In this document: piece after piece, positions 18,044-27,192 of the stretch | How the letters are laid out: each line of letters opens with the position of its first letter | How positions within the stretch are numbered: the stretch's first letter is position 1 | DNA from: Candidatus Bathyarchaeota archaeon | Lineage (GTDB): Archaea; Thermoproteota; Bathyarchaeia; Bathyarchaeales; Bathycorpusculaceae | Reading direction: 5' to 3' | Length of the DNA stretch: 64,000 nt | NCBI GenBank assembly: GCA_029881805.1 | Contig: JAOULW010000003.1 | Location: 1 to 64,000 of the forward strand | Translations under genes and position numbers: made by a program | Notes under the pieces: generated by a model | Databases searched by the model: none | What the model saw: the letters and a program-made list of their open reading frames with translations, nothing else | Told to the model about the DNA's origin: nothing

Positions 18044-18187
18044 CTAGAATGATTTTGGGTTCTGATGCTCTGCAGTGAGCAGCCCCTATCTTATTAAATA
18101 GATTGAACTTTGCCCAAGCATAGCTTTCATATTGCTGTGACGTGAAGTTTGTAGGAACAATGAGTTTATAGCAGAACTCTCATTACA

Positions 18188-18259
18188 GGGGATGCGCAGA
18201 AACCGCGAGGTTTTTGCTTCGCAATGCGGAAGTCGTAGGTTCAAATCTTGCTAGGTCCA
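18188..18259 (+). other. tRNA-like sequence, possibly a degenerate tRNA or split-tRNA half
   Basis: A 72-nt stretch ends with a good tRNA 3' half: a GGTTCAAATC T-loop and then AGGTCCA, with genomic CCA at 18257-18259. A TATA-like TTTATA lies about 25 nt before 18188, where a transcript would start. The 5' part does not complete a cloverleaf: only about five of seven acceptor pairs form and the anticodon stem around TTCGCAA does not pair. The T-stem is also weak. It may be a decayed tRNA, a 3' half joined in trans, or chance. I do not call a tRNA. Confidence 0.3.
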
Positions 18260-18314
18260 TAATTGAACTTGAACTTTTTTGGGTTTCCCAGAATTATTCA
18301 CACAGCAAGCAGTC

Positions 18315-19865
18315 CTACTCGATTATCAGCTGTCGAAAGTGTTTCCTTAGCGCGTGCATTACGTCACTTCTTGTTAGGATTCCTAGTAATGTACGTTTGT
18401 CTCTTTTGTGAACAACAAGGAGTCTTCCAACATTGTATTTGCTCATTTTTTCAAACGCTTCAATGACTGAATCTTCGGGAAACACTACAACGAGACTTTT
18501 CGTACAAATCTCATCAAGAAGAACACTGTTTCGCTTCTCTTTATCAACTTTCATTGCGTCCTGCAAAGTAATAATCCCGACAATTTTATTTGATTCGCTC
18601 ATTATTGGGAAGCCAATGTGATGGTGCTTAGCGATTTCATCTAGTAGCTCATTAACTGTCATGCTTGGCGTCAAGGTGACTACTTTTTTTGTCATTACTT
18701 CTCCTACTTTCACTTCTTTTAGCGTACTGATTTCGCTGGCTATCGGTCCTGCGGAAAACTTTGCTGCTGTGGGAATCGGGATGTTTGCTCTTTGCATGGC
18801 TTCGATCTCATTTAACGCAGCGTTTCTTTTATGAGCAGACAACTGGATCAGATGAGCCAAAGGTTCCGGCTCGGTGTCTATCTCCTTGGTTGTTATAATA
18901 CCTTCTTTAATAGCTCGGTTGAGAAAATCTTCACCTTTCTTGGTTCTGATAATAACTATTGACCAGTCTTCCAATGGGCTTGCTCCGCCAATACTTAGGT
19001 CAGCAAGTTCTGATGTAAAGTCGGTACAGGTTCTACAGCGGTTCATGATGTGAGATTCAACTTCTGCTATAGGAATTCGAACAACACGGTTCTCTGCAGT
19101 CACAACATATTCGTTCACTGTCAAATCGACGTGCTGGATTTCGTTAGCTGCAATTTTATGTTCTTGCAGAAGATACTCTAGCAGTCGACCTAGAGAAAAA
19201 GTCCAGAGGCAAAAGAGTCCTATAGTTATCTCTAGGCTGTCCATCAGTTTGTGTTGCCAAGCTTCAAGTTTTCTAAGGGCTAGAATGTGACAAGGTACGC
19301 CAACGAATGCAATGTGGACCTTGCCATGTTCAAAAGCCGCACGACCGAAAGCCTCGGCCACAGCGGACGGCACGATTTTCGTGTCAACTGCGGAGAGCGT
19401 ATCATCTGGAACAAGGTTTATGGAAGGTCTAACCTTTATCGGGACTCTTGACGATGCTTCAGAAACGATTGCACTGTCAATTATTTTTCTGCCAATGGCA
19501 AAATTAAGAAGAGCATTTACAACTCCCCCGCTTCTACTAGCATCTCTCAGAGTAGGATTAGTTGAGTGCGCAAGCAAAATCTTTCTATAATGACCCAGGT
19601 TTTCTCTTCTATGAGGTGCATCAGCGACAAACCTCAATGTCTCAAACAAGAGCTCGTCAGTGTGCGGACATATATCATAACAGATTGGACAGGAATCCAG
19701 ATGCTCAGAGCAATCGTGAAGCCTAACTGGCTTCTCATCCTCTACTTTTATTGCGTGAACTGGACATGCAGCTTCGCAAGCGCCGCACATAGTGCAAAAT
19801 CCTGGTTTTATTATAAAGCGTTCTAGATCATCAAACGCTATAAGCTTGCTCTTCTTGTTTGGCAC
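18315..19865 (-). CDS. FrhB/FpoF-type F420-linked iron-sulfur flavoprotein fused to two CBS domains
   Basis: 516 residues. A ferredoxin-like N-terminus has C24, C27, C30 and C34 (FCTMCGACEAACP), then C52, C59, C62 and C66. The body is the FrhB/FdhB-type module that binds flavin and exchanges electrons with coenzyme F420 (ASRSGGVVNALLNFA, FVGVPCHILALRKLE, FCLWTFS, CRTCTDFTSELADLSIGG). The last ~130 residues are a CBS pair (VGEVMTKKVVTLTPSMTVNELL ... LLVVHKRDKRTLLGILTRSDVM), which usually binds adenine nucleotides. The gene lies 67 nt downstream of the last hydrogenase gene on the same strand, the place of an electron-input subunit like FpoF. The CBS fusion is unusual and suggests control by energy charge (inference). 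Confidence 0.85.
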   Translation of the reverse strand: MPNKKSKLIAFDDLERFIIKPGFCTMCGACEAACPVHAIKVEDEKPVRLHDCSEHLDSCPICYDICPHTDELLFETLRFVADAPHRRENLGHYRKILLAHSTNPTLRDASRSGGVVNALLNFAIGRKIIDSAIVSEASSRVPIKVRPSINLVPDDTLSAVDTKIVPSAVAEAFGRAAFEHGKVHIAFVGVPCHILALRKLEAWQHKLMDSLEITIGLFCLWTFSLGRLLEYLLQEHKIAANEIQHVDLTVNEYVVTAENRVVRIPIAEVESHIMNRCRTCTDFTSELADLSIGGASPLEDWSIVIIRTKKGEDFLNRAIKEGIITTKEIDTEPEPLAHLIQLSAHKRNAALNEIEAMQRANIPIPTAAKFSAGPIASEISTLKEVKVGEVMTKKVVTLTPSMTVNELLDEIAKHHHIGFPIMSESNKIVGIITLQDAMKVDKEKRNSVLLDEICTKSLVVVFPEDSVIEAFEKMSKYNVGRLLVVHKRDKRTLLGILTRSDVMHALRKHFRQLIIE

Positions 19866-19932
19866 AGTTTAGCCTTCCATTAATAAAAAGACGAATCATG
19901 TTTTAAATACATATCCAAATTTTTCAAGAAAA

Positions 19933-21438
19933 TTACGGCGTGAACGGAAGCTGCTGTATTACGTGTTCGATGAGGTTTAAAACGATTGTTGGATAAATGC
20001 CCAAAACAATTATTGCAGCGACGAGAATGAAAATGGGAATAAGTAGCTTTTTTGGCTCCCTGATTTTGGCCTCTTCTTCTAGTCTTTTTGCAAACATATA
20101 ATTGATCAACCTTACCAAATATGCTGCTTGGATCACGCTGGCTAAGACTCCGACGACTGCCAGCCAGCTTAGGTTAGCCTCTATTGCTGCTGTGAAGACC
20201 AGATATTTTGCGATGAAACCTGCAAGAGGCGGAATGCCTGCAAAAGAAAAGGCGCCTAGAAGCAAAGCTAAACTTGTAAGCGGCGCTTTTCTACCTACTC
20301 CTGAAAAATCCTCCAAGGTTTCAAATCCCATGCGGTTCAAAATTCCTACGGTCATAAAAGAAAGTGCCGTGGTTACACCTCCGATAAGAAAGAAATAAAG
20401 GTTGCCCATGATTCCAAGCGGTGTCACGCTTGTTATCGCTACAAGATTGTAGCCCACATCTGCTATGCAGACATATGCAATCAAGCGTTTCACATTTTTT
20501 TCAGTTAATGCGAGTAAATTGCCTACAACCATTGTCAACGCAGACAAGACAGCAAGCATTAACGTCCAACCTAAAACGGTAGGAGGCGTCAGAATGTAGA
20601 TAAGGACCCTTAAGAGAACGTAATAGCTTCCTTGGTCAATAAGTGCTGAAAGAAAGGCGGAAGAGGATGCTGGTGCTGCAGTGTAGGCGTCTGGAAGCCA
20701 CATGTGGAAGGGCACAACTGCAGCCTCAATAGCATATCCGACTGCAATGAAAATGAAAGCAACTACAAGTAGATGCTTATCCTCCAAAGCCATTAACGCA
20801 TTTTTCACTGTCCAAAAATTTAGTGTGCCAGTAATGCCATACACTATTGAAAGACCGTAGATTATGAAAGCCGAGGCGATGATTATCATAACAAGATATT
20901 TTAACGTGGCATGCATAGACTCAGGCGTTTTCTTATAGAGCATCAGGAAGCTTGAACCAGCAGCTGAGGCTTCCCAGAAGATGAATAGGGTCAGAAGGTC
21001 TCCTGCAAAGGCAGCGCCTATTATGCAACCAGTAATTATCAACATAACTGAGTAGTATCTCTCCGAGAGTCTTTCGCTAGGGTCAACGTAAAACATGCTA
21101 TAGAAAAAAACGATTGCACCAACAACTGTGAAGATTATTGCCATGTAAATTGATATTGCGTCTATCATAAAGGTGCTTGAGAATATGGTGAACGGTTCAC
21201 TTGTTAGTGTTATGTTCAAGAAAGGTTGAGGTGACGCCTGTTCATAATATTTTGTTGCCAAATTCGCTACGGTTATGCCTACTGTAATAAAAATCGTTGC
21301 GAACCAAACAAGCGTAATAAGGGTTTTTCTCGTTTTTGCTTTGCGGATAGCCTTAACTACAGGAATTGTTAGGAGCGAAAACAGAACGAAGCTAATTATC
21401 GGTAATGAAACGTCCAAAATTTCTATCATACGCCTCAC
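19933..21438 (-). CDS. Antiporter-like membrane subunit (NuoN/HyfF-like)
   Basis: A 501-residue protein with about 14 transmembrane helices of the Mrp-antiporter/complex I family. Proton-path residues include the Glu in FIFWEASAAGSSFLMLYKK, the HMWLPDAYTAAPASSSAFLSALIDQGSYYVLLR block (here split for reading: HMWLPDAY, then SSAFLSALIDQG) and Lys near LTEKNVKRLIAY. It acts in the membrane as one of three ion-translocating subunits of the hydrogenase complex. The start overlaps the stop of the M-like gene by 1 nt. It is the last membrane gene of the operon. Confidence 0.9.
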   Translation of the reverse strand: MRRMIEILDVSLPIISFVLFSLLTIPVVKAIRKAKTRKTLITLVWFATIFITVGITVANLATKYYEQASPQPFLNITLTSEPFTIFSSTFMIDAISIYMAIIFTVVGAIVFFYSMFYVDPSERLSERYYSVMLIITGCIIGAAFAGDLLTLFIFWEASAAGSSFLMLYKKTPESMHATLKYLVMIIIASAFIIYGLSIVYGITGTLNFWTVKNALMALEDKHLLVVAFIFIAVGYAIEAAVVPFHMWLPDAYTAAPASSSAFLSALIDQGSYYVLLRVLIYILTPPTVLGWTLMLAVLSALTMVVGNLLALTEKNVKRLIAYVCIADVGYNLVAITSVTPLGIMGNLYFFLIGGVTTALSFMTVGILNRMGFETLEDFSGVGRKAPLTSLALLLGAFSFAGIPPLAGFIAKYLVFTAAIEANLSWLAVVGVLASVIQAAYLVRLINYMFAKRLEEEAKIREPKKLLIPIFILVAAIIVLGIYPTIVLNLIEHVIQQLPFTP

Positions 21439-22961
21439 TAAACAAAACTAACTGTTGAAATGAGTTGAATAAAAAATGTAGGCCACACGCCGAGAATAAT
21501 AACGAGCACCATCAAGACAACCATTGCTAGCTTCATAAAAAACGGAGCCTCCTTGGCTTTTTCAAGTTTTCCCGATCCCAAAAAAACATGGCTTACATAT
21601 CTTAAAGCGTACGCGAGCGACAAAACAGTGGCTATCAACATCAGCGCTGTTGGCAGAAGGTAGAAATTGTCGTTGTTAATTGTTTGAAAGGCTCCAACAA
21701 ATATTAGAAATTCGCTGATGAAACATGCGAAGGGAGGAATCCCTGCGATGCTTAGCGCCGCTGTCATTGAAGATATGGCAGTGATAGGCATCTGCCCAGC
21801 GAGTCCGCCCATTTCGCGTATGTCTCGGATTTCAAGCTGTTTCATAATGGTGCCAGCTGACAAAAAGAACAAGCCTTTACTCACAGCGTGATTTACGAGA
21901 TGTAGCACTGTCCCGGTTATGACTTCTGGATGTAGTACTGTTCCGCTCATGATTTCTTGGAATGGAAAGAGTGAGAGTCCAAAAAGAACGTATCCCATGT
22001 GAGCTATGCTTGAATATGCGATTATTCTTTTTATGTCATTTTCTACTAACGCAATAAGAGTACCAAAGAACGCGGACATGACTCCGAACACGGCCAAGCC
22101 ATGCAGAAACTGGTTTCCGAAATCAATTGCCATGACAGCGACGGCGGGGAACACTGTTCCTAACGATACTCGTAGTATTGCATACGCTCCAGCGCTGATT
22201 ATGACTCCGCTTAGAAGAGCAGACATCGGTGCAGGTGCCTCTGAGTGGGCATCTGGTAACCACATATGTACTGGCACGATGGCCATTTTAACGGCGAAAC
22301 CTGCGGTGAGAGATAACAGGATCCACTTGACAAGTTCAGGCTGAGCGGACATCAACGCAGTTTGTGCTTGAAACATGTCTAGGTCACCTGTAACCATGAA
22401 GATTGCCCCTATGCCTAAAAGAACAAACACAGCGCCTGCATGGGTGAATATAAAAAACTTGAACGCTGCTCTATAAGGCTCTTTGTAACCCCATCCGCCA
22501 ATTATAAAGTATGCTGGTACCAGCATTAGTTCCCAACAGAAGTAGAAAAGCATAAGATTTGATGTAATGAAGACACCGACAAGACCTATGAACAACAATG
22601 TCAAAAGCGCATAGTATTCAGCAAGGCCTTTCTTTTCATGCATGTAATTCATTGAGAAAAGTGTAGCTGTAAGAATAAGTATCAAAGTTATAATCGCAAT
22701 GGACAAACTGACTCCATCAACAAAAAGCGTAAAAGAAGAACCTAGAATAGGAATCCAATAATAAGACTCAACATACTTGTGCTCTGCTGCAGGAGCGGAA
22801 TCAAGAACGACGGGCACAGTTGTTAAAAGCAACGCGATATCAGCTATTGCAATTAAGGCAACTAGAAGTGCAGCTGCTTTTACGGATTTTTTTCCCAGTA
22901 AATAGACAATAGGAACTGCCAATGTAGGCATGAGTAGCGTTAACAGGAGTGTGTTTTGCAT
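21438..22961 (-). CDS. Antiporter-like membrane subunit (NuoM/HyfD-like)
   Basis: A 507-residue polytopic protein. It has the family Glu helix (FYFCWELMLVPAYFIIGGWG), the block HMWLPDAHSEAPAPMSALLSG, and Lys/His positions around VENDIKRIIAYSSIAHMGYV and HLVNHAVSKGLFFLSAG. These are the ion-channel residues conserved from MrpD to NuoM. It is the second of three antiporter-like subunits. A 6-nt gap from the L-like gene and a 1-nt overlap with the N-like gene show tight operon packing. Confidence 0.92.
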   Translation of the reverse strand: MQNTLLLTLLMPTLAVPIVYLLGKKSVKAAALLVALIAIADIALLLTTVPVVLDSAPAAEHKYVESYYWIPILGSSFTLFVDGVSLSIAIITLILILTATLFSMNYMHEKKGLAEYYALLTLLFIGLVGVFITSNLMLFYFCWELMLVPAYFIIGGWGYKEPYRAAFKFFIFTHAGAVFVLLGIGAIFMVTGDLDMFQAQTALMSAQPELVKWILLSLTAGFAVKMAIVPVHMWLPDAHSEAPAPMSALLSGVIISAGAYAILRVSLGTVFPAVAVMAIDFGNQFLHGLAVFGVMSAFFGTLIALVENDIKRIIAYSSIAHMGYVLFGLSLFPFQEIMSGTVLHPEVITGTVLHLVNHAVSKGLFFLSAGTIMKQLEIRDIREMGGLAGQMPITAISSMTAALSIAGIPPFACFISEFLIFVGAFQTINNDNFYLLPTALMLIATVLSLAYALRYVSHVFLGSGKLEKAKEAPFFMKLAMVVLMVLVIILGVWPTFFIQLISTVSFV

Positions 22962-22967
22962 TTCATG

Positions 22968-25001
22968 TCACCTTAAGATTGTAATTATTATTAATATTAA
23001 GAGTATGAAAAATCCGAGTATAGCTGCTGCTATGAAGTGCTGAAGGGAGCTGGAATGTATTCTCTTAATTTTAGAAGCAGATGACAACGTTCTGTTTGCC
23101 ATGATGTACAGCATTTCATCGACAAAGAGGTCAAAGTACTTATGAGTGCCATGAGCTAGACTTATTACTTTATTTGCAATAGATTGGGGTAAACGGTCAA
23201 AGATTGCATTTTCAACGTATTTTTGAATGTTGTGGGAGATTTCGACAATCCCGTCAGCAAAAAGGTAAGGTAAACGTCCAAAACCAGTCACTTCAACGTA
23301 CCGGAGACCTTCACAGAGTCTGATGAATCCCTTAGCGACGACTTTTTGGTAGAAATCATCGAAGAAGTAGCCATGCTCCAGAATCGTATTTAACGGAGCT
23401 AGCAGTGTCCTTTTAACTCTTTCTATCAATGTGGATTTCCGATAGTATGTAGCATAAACAGGGAAGCCACCCAATAAGAGAACGACTATGAAAATCAAAG
23501 TTGTTGAACTGAAGACCTCACTTAGTCCCATTTCGACGGCAACGTGCATAAACTTGCCAACCAAAGGTCCCAGAAAACCCCAAGCGAAACACAAAACAGC
23601 AAGTATGCCTGAGGAAAGGAGCATTATTTTCGGAGCTTCTTGTAACTGAATTTTCTTCAGATATCCTGATTTTTCACGCAGAAAGGTGAGTATAATAAAT
23701 CGTAGGGTGTAGGCAAACGTGACTGCCGTAGAAGCATAAATCGCAAGCACTAGCAGAAAATCCCCGGTTGACCAAAGACTGCTTATGATGAAGCCTTTGC
23801 TGAAAAAACTTGCGAACGGAGGAACCCCAGTGCGGGCCAACATAACAACTATACTGAGCCCAAACGTAATCGGCATTGCTTTCCGCAGTCCTCCCATCTG
23901 TCGCATGTCACGAGTTCCAAGCGTGTGAACGATTCCGCCTATCGTCAGAAAACCGAGGCCTTGAAAGAAAGCGTGACTTAACATATGAAATAGTCCCGCA
24001 AACCAGCCTAGTGAATAAGATAACGGAGCGGCGCCCAGTGCTGCCATCATAAATCCTATCTGACTAACGGTTGAGTAGGCTGGCACTCCTTTTATGTCAG
24101 GCGTGTGCAATGCCAAGGTTGCTCCAATGAATGCTGTAATTGCGCCGATCCAAGCAATGCAAGGCAACCACATGGGGATCAATGTAACTTGAGCACCGAA
24201 CAGTAGGAGCAATCTTGCAATCAAGTAAACGCCTGCTTTTACCATGGTTGCTCCATGTAAAAGCGCACTGACAGAGGTTGGCGCCTCCATAGCGCTGTAA
24301 AGCCAAGTATGTAGAGGTAGCTGAGCTGACTTCGCAACAGCTCCACCGAGCATCAGGAAGGCAACTGCAGTTAGGGTTGGTAAAGGTAAGGACCCTATGT
24401 GGCCAATCACGTAGGAAAAAGAAAACGAGCCCAAGCTCGCGTAAAGAAGAACAATTGCCGCTAGAAGACAAACATCTCCCACACGAGTCATGAGGAAAAC
24501 TTTGACGCCAGCCCGAACAGTTTCTGGGCGTTTGTACCAGAAAGAAACCAGCGAATAAGAACAAAGTCCAACCATTTCCCAGAAGATAAACATCTGAAGG
24601 AAATTATCTGACATGACGAGTCCAGTCATTGACCCGATGAAAAGAAGCATGAAAAAGTAGTATCGTGTTAAACCTTCTTCGCCCGTCATATAACCCAAAG
24701 AATAAATGATGATAACTAGACCAAAAAAGGCGATTAGACTCGCAAATAGAATGCTTAGTGAATCAATGAGCACTCCGGCACTTATACCCAACGCGGGAAT
24801 CCATGATATGTTAGACTCTGGGACTGCCAAAGAGTTAAAGTAGACATCAGGGACCATGGAAAATGCAGAAACAGTAGCGGCCAAGCTCACTATTACTGCA
24901 AAGCGGTCTCTTGCTTTTCCGCCTAGCTTTGCGACGAGTGGAATAAATAGGCTGGAAACAGTTGGAATAATCCAAACAAGCCACGGTGCATAAGGAAACA
25001 A
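22968..25001 (-). CDS. Antiporter-like membrane subunit with long C-terminal arm (NuoL/HyfB-like)
   Basis: 677 residues, with the antiporter core at ~1-500 (FIFWEMVGLCSYSLVSFWYKR, LHTWLYSAMEAPTSVSALLHGATMVKAGVYL, in two blocks) and a C-terminal extension of ~150 residues ending in a final transmembrane helix (FIAAAILGFFILLILIIITIL). NuoL-type subunits use this extension as the lateral helix that ties the antiporter modules together. The first residues MFPYAPWLVWIIP start directly in helix 1. The start codon follows the K-like stop immediately. With the M- and N-like genes it gives three antiporter modules, as in complex I and Hyf. Confidence 0.92.
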   Translation of the reverse strand: MFPYAPWLVWIIPTVSSLFIPLVAKLGGKARDRFAVIVSLAATVSAFSMVPDVYFNSLAVPESNISWIPALGISAGVLIDSLSILFASLIAFFGLVIIIYSLGYMTGEEGLTRYYFFMLLFIGSMTGLVMSDNFLQMFIFWEMVGLCSYSLVSFWYKRPETVRAGVKVFLMTRVGDVCLLAAIVLLYASLGSFSFSYVIGHIGSLPLPTLTAVAFLMLGGAVAKSAQLPLHTWLYSAMEAPTSVSALLHGATMVKAGVYLIARLLLLFGAQVTLIPMWLPCIAWIGAITAFIGATLALHTPDIKGVPAYSTVSQIGFMMAALGAAPLSYSLGWFAGLFHMLSHAFFQGLGFLTIGGIVHTLGTRDMRQMGGLRKAMPITFGLSIVVMLARTGVPPFASFFSKGFIISSLWSTGDFLLVLAIYASTAVTFAYTLRFIILTFLREKSGYLKKIQLQEAPKIMLLSSGILAVLCFAWGFLGPLVGKFMHVAVEMGLSEVFSSTTLIFIVVLLLGGFPVYATYYRKSTLIERVKRTLLAPLNTILEHGYFFDDFYQKVVAKGFIRLCEGLRYVEVTGFGRLPYLFADGIVEISHNIQKYVENAIFDRLPQSIANKVISLAHGTHKYFDLFVDEMLYIMANRTLSSASKIKRIHSSSLQHFIAAAILGFFILLILIIITILR

Positions 25002-25331
25002 CTAGGCATCACCCTCGCCTATCTCACTGCCATTTTCCTTATTCCGCTCTAGCCGCGCTAGTTTTCTGATGTCACGCGTTCCATATTTTCTAGAGAAGAT
25101 AACTAACAAAGCCAAGATAATAGCGGTTACACAGGTGTCCGTGGAAAAGGCAAGTATCAGAAAAGCTTCGCCCAACGCTTTGTTTAACGAAGAAGCAAGC
25201 AATACGAAATTCATTGATGCAGCTGTCGCGATTAACTCAATTGATACTAACACTTTCAACAGATGGCGCTTAGTTAGTAGACCGTAAATGCCGATTGCCA
25301 ATAAAGTAACAGAGAGAATTACATAGTTCAT
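25002..25331 (-). CDS. Small membrane subunit (NuoK/MrpC/HyfE-like)
   Basis: 109 residues with three transmembrane helices. The helix-2 Glu expected in NuoK is visible in LLKVLVSIELIATAASMNFVLLA, and the third helix carries AFSTDTCVTAIILALLVIFSRKYG. These glutamates belong to the central ion path. The C-terminal 20 residues are charged and cytoplasmic. The start overlaps the J-like stop by 1 nt, and the stop abuts the L-like gene. Confidence 0.92.
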   Translation of the reverse strand: MNYVILSVTLLAIGIYGLLTKRHLLKVLVSIELIATAASMNFVLLASSLNKALGEAFLILAFSTDTCVTAIILALLVIFSRKYGTRDIRKLARLERNKENGSEIGEGDA

Positions 25332-25807
25332 CAGTTTTTTCCTCCCCTTTTTTCGTATAAAACTATGGCAATGCCTAAAGCAACGGTCATTATCACCATG
25401 CCTTGCAAAACAACATCAATTGCTCTCAAGTTCCACAACGCTTCTGGAAAAGAAACTCCAGAAGTAACATTGGTCTGGATAGCCTTTGCAGAGAGTAAAA
25501 TCGATGGAATCGACAAAAGTAGTGCTCCTGCTATTGCTAAAAACAGATTTCTTAGAGATTTTTTACCACTTGGTTTCTCGCTAAGCATTTCACCTGACAA
25601 AAAGAGAACCGCCAAAGTTCCTGCACTTATTGCCAGCTGAAAAACTGCGGCGAAATTGGCGTCACTTAGCGAGTATAAAATTGCCATAAGAATAAACGTG
25701 CATGTTAAAGAGACAATTGAGTAGACTGCTTCGTCAAGATGAACCGCCAGAACAGCTGAAACAATCAATCCTGCTGCAAGCAACTCCAGAATCATATTAT
25801 GCGTCAT
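25331..25807 (-). CDS. Membrane subunit (NuoJ-like)
   Basis: 158 residues with about five transmembrane helices. The family feature is the helix-3 region AVFQLAISAGTLAVLFLSGEML, where NuoJ has a conserved pi-bulge and a Glu/Tyr. Residues DVVLQGMVIMTVALGIAIVLYEKRGG form the last helix. It overlaps the iron-sulfur subunit gene by 4 nt and the K-like gene by 1 nt. The sequence is divergent, so the call leans on topology, length and position between I and K. Confidence 0.85.
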   Translation of the reverse strand: MTHNMILELLAAGLIVSAVLAVHLDEAVYSIVSLTCTFILMAILYSLSDANFAAVFQLAISAGTLAVLFLSGEMLSEKPSGKKSLRNLFLAIAGALLLSIPSILLSAKAIQTNVTSGVSFPEALWNLRAIDVVLQGMVIMTVALGIAIVLYEKRGGKN

Positions 25808-26178
25808 TCCCCTTCTTCAGACTTATTAGGTTTTACAACCAAGTCAGATTTATCAGTTGAGGCAAGTTCAAAAGCCTTCGAGCTCTTTATCGCATTTCTG
25901 GGGCAACTTTCGGCACACTGATAGCAAAAAATGCAAAGGTCAAGATGAAATAACGGTCTGTTCTTTCCTTCAACATCCACCATCTCAATGGCTTTTGCGG
26001 AACAATCTCTAGCACACAAGCCGCAGCTAATGCAGAGATCAATATTAAATATCTGTCTTCCCCGGAAGCCTTCAGGAATTTTCGGTTTGACCTCGGGATA
26101 TTTTTGAGTAGCGGGCTTTCTGAAAATTTGAGAAACCACCTCTTTTAACATAGGCGACATCTTGCTTTTCTTAGCCAT
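25804..26178 (-). CDS. Two-cluster ferredoxin subunit (NuoI/HyfH-like)
   Basis: About 124 residues. Two [4Fe-4S] motifs are intact: C49, C52, C55, C59 (CISCGLCARDCS) and C82, C85, C88, C92 (CIFCYQCAESCP). It passes electrons between the input partner and the small subunit's cluster. The open frame reaches back to 26232 inside the H-like gene, but ATG 26178 lies 5 nt after that gene's stop and begins MAKKSKMSP, the natural start. The stop overlaps the J-like start by 4 nt. Confidence 0.93.
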   Translation of the reverse strand: MAKKSKMSPMLKEVVSQIFRKPATQKYPEVKPKIPEGFRGRQIFNIDLCISCGLCARDCSAKAIEMVDVEGKNRPLFHLDLCIFCYQCAESCPRNAIKSSKAFELASTDKSDLVVKPNKSEEGE

Positions 26179-26182
26179 TTTC

Positions 26183-27175
26183 TTATCCCACCAGTGGATT
26201 AAGCCAAAAAGCCACAGCGGTAGTCGCAACAAGTGATAGAATTGAGAGTGGTATCAGCACCTTCCAATTAATAGCTAATACTTGATCAATGCGTAGTCTT
26301 GCAAATATGCAGGTTAAATATTCCGAGATCACAACAACAAAGAGAACCTTAAGCACAAACCACAACGAGTACCAAAATGCGCGTAAGTCAAAAAACACTG
26401 GTCCATATGGACCATTTAAGAATAGCTCAACCACAATAACTGCACCTAAAACGATTTGCACATCTTTAGCAAGCTTAAGAAAAGCTAATCGCCGACCGCT
26501 GTATTCAGTTTCGTAGCCACCTACTATTTCGGTTTCAGCTTGAGGAATATCAAAGGGGTCTTTCTCCAACTCTGCTTGAAGAGTAACAATGAATAGTACA
26601 AAAGCCCACGGGATTAAGAGAGCAAACGGAACGGGTTGATTAGCTGCGATCGTTGAGACGCTGAGATCGTGTGCGAGGAAAGCGGGGGTCAACGCAAGAA
26701 TGAAAAGAGGTACGTCATAGCCGAGAAGTTGCGTTAGAACTCTAGCGGCACCAATTGCGCTGTAGGGGTTGGTTGAAGACCACCCAGAAAGAAAGAGAAA
26801 AAAGTTGGCAACTGATACCAATGTCAGAAGGAAAATCAAATCACCCTCAAAGCTTGAATTTGGAATGACATTTGCCCCATCAATGGGCAAGAAGAAAAAG
26901 GCAAAAACGAGGATTGAAAACGCAACTATAGGTGCAACCTTGAAGGTAACGCTCTTAGTGTTGCGTGGAACTATGTCTTCTTTTGTTAATAACTTGACGA
27001 AGTCAGCGAAGGGCTGCAGGATACCCGCAGGACCAGTGTAGGTGGGACCAATTCTGTTCTGCATCCGTGCCTCAATTTTTCTTTCAATCCAATCACAAAA
27101 CATAGTAAATAAGAAGATAAAGGTGAAGCCTGGAAAAACCAAGACTCGGAAAACAAATTCCAAATTTAAACTCAT
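26183..27175 (-). CDS. Membrane anchor subunit (NuoH/HycD/EchB-like)
   Basis: A 330-residue protein with about eight helices that anchors the catalytic arm and forms the quinone/ion coupling chamber in complex I relatives. Conserved blocks are DWIERKIEARMQNRIGPTYTGPAGILQPFADFVKLLTKED (read in parts: WIERKIEARMQNRIGP; GILQPFADFVKLLTKE) and the loop DPFDIPQAETEIVGGYETEYSG, whose acidic residues are family hallmarks. It starts 17 nt after the C-D gene. Confidence 0.94.
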   Translation of the reverse strand: MSLNLEFVFRVLVFPGFTFIFLFTMFCDWIERKIEARMQNRIGPTYTGPAGILQPFADFVKLLTKEDIVPRNTKSVTFKVAPIVAFSILVFAFFFLPIDGANVIPNSSFEGDLIFLLTLVSVANFFLFLSGWSSTNPYSAIGAARVLTQLLGYDVPLFILALTPAFLAHDLSVSTIAANQPVPFALLIPWAFVLFIVTLQAELEKDPFDIPQAETEIVGGYETEYSGRRLAFLKLAKDVQIVLGAVIVVELFLNGPYGPVFFDLRAFWYSLWFVLKVLFVVVISEYLTCIFARLRIDQVLAINWKVLIPLSILSLVATTAVAFWLNPLVG

Positions 27176-27192
27176 TTTTTAATCTTCGGCCC

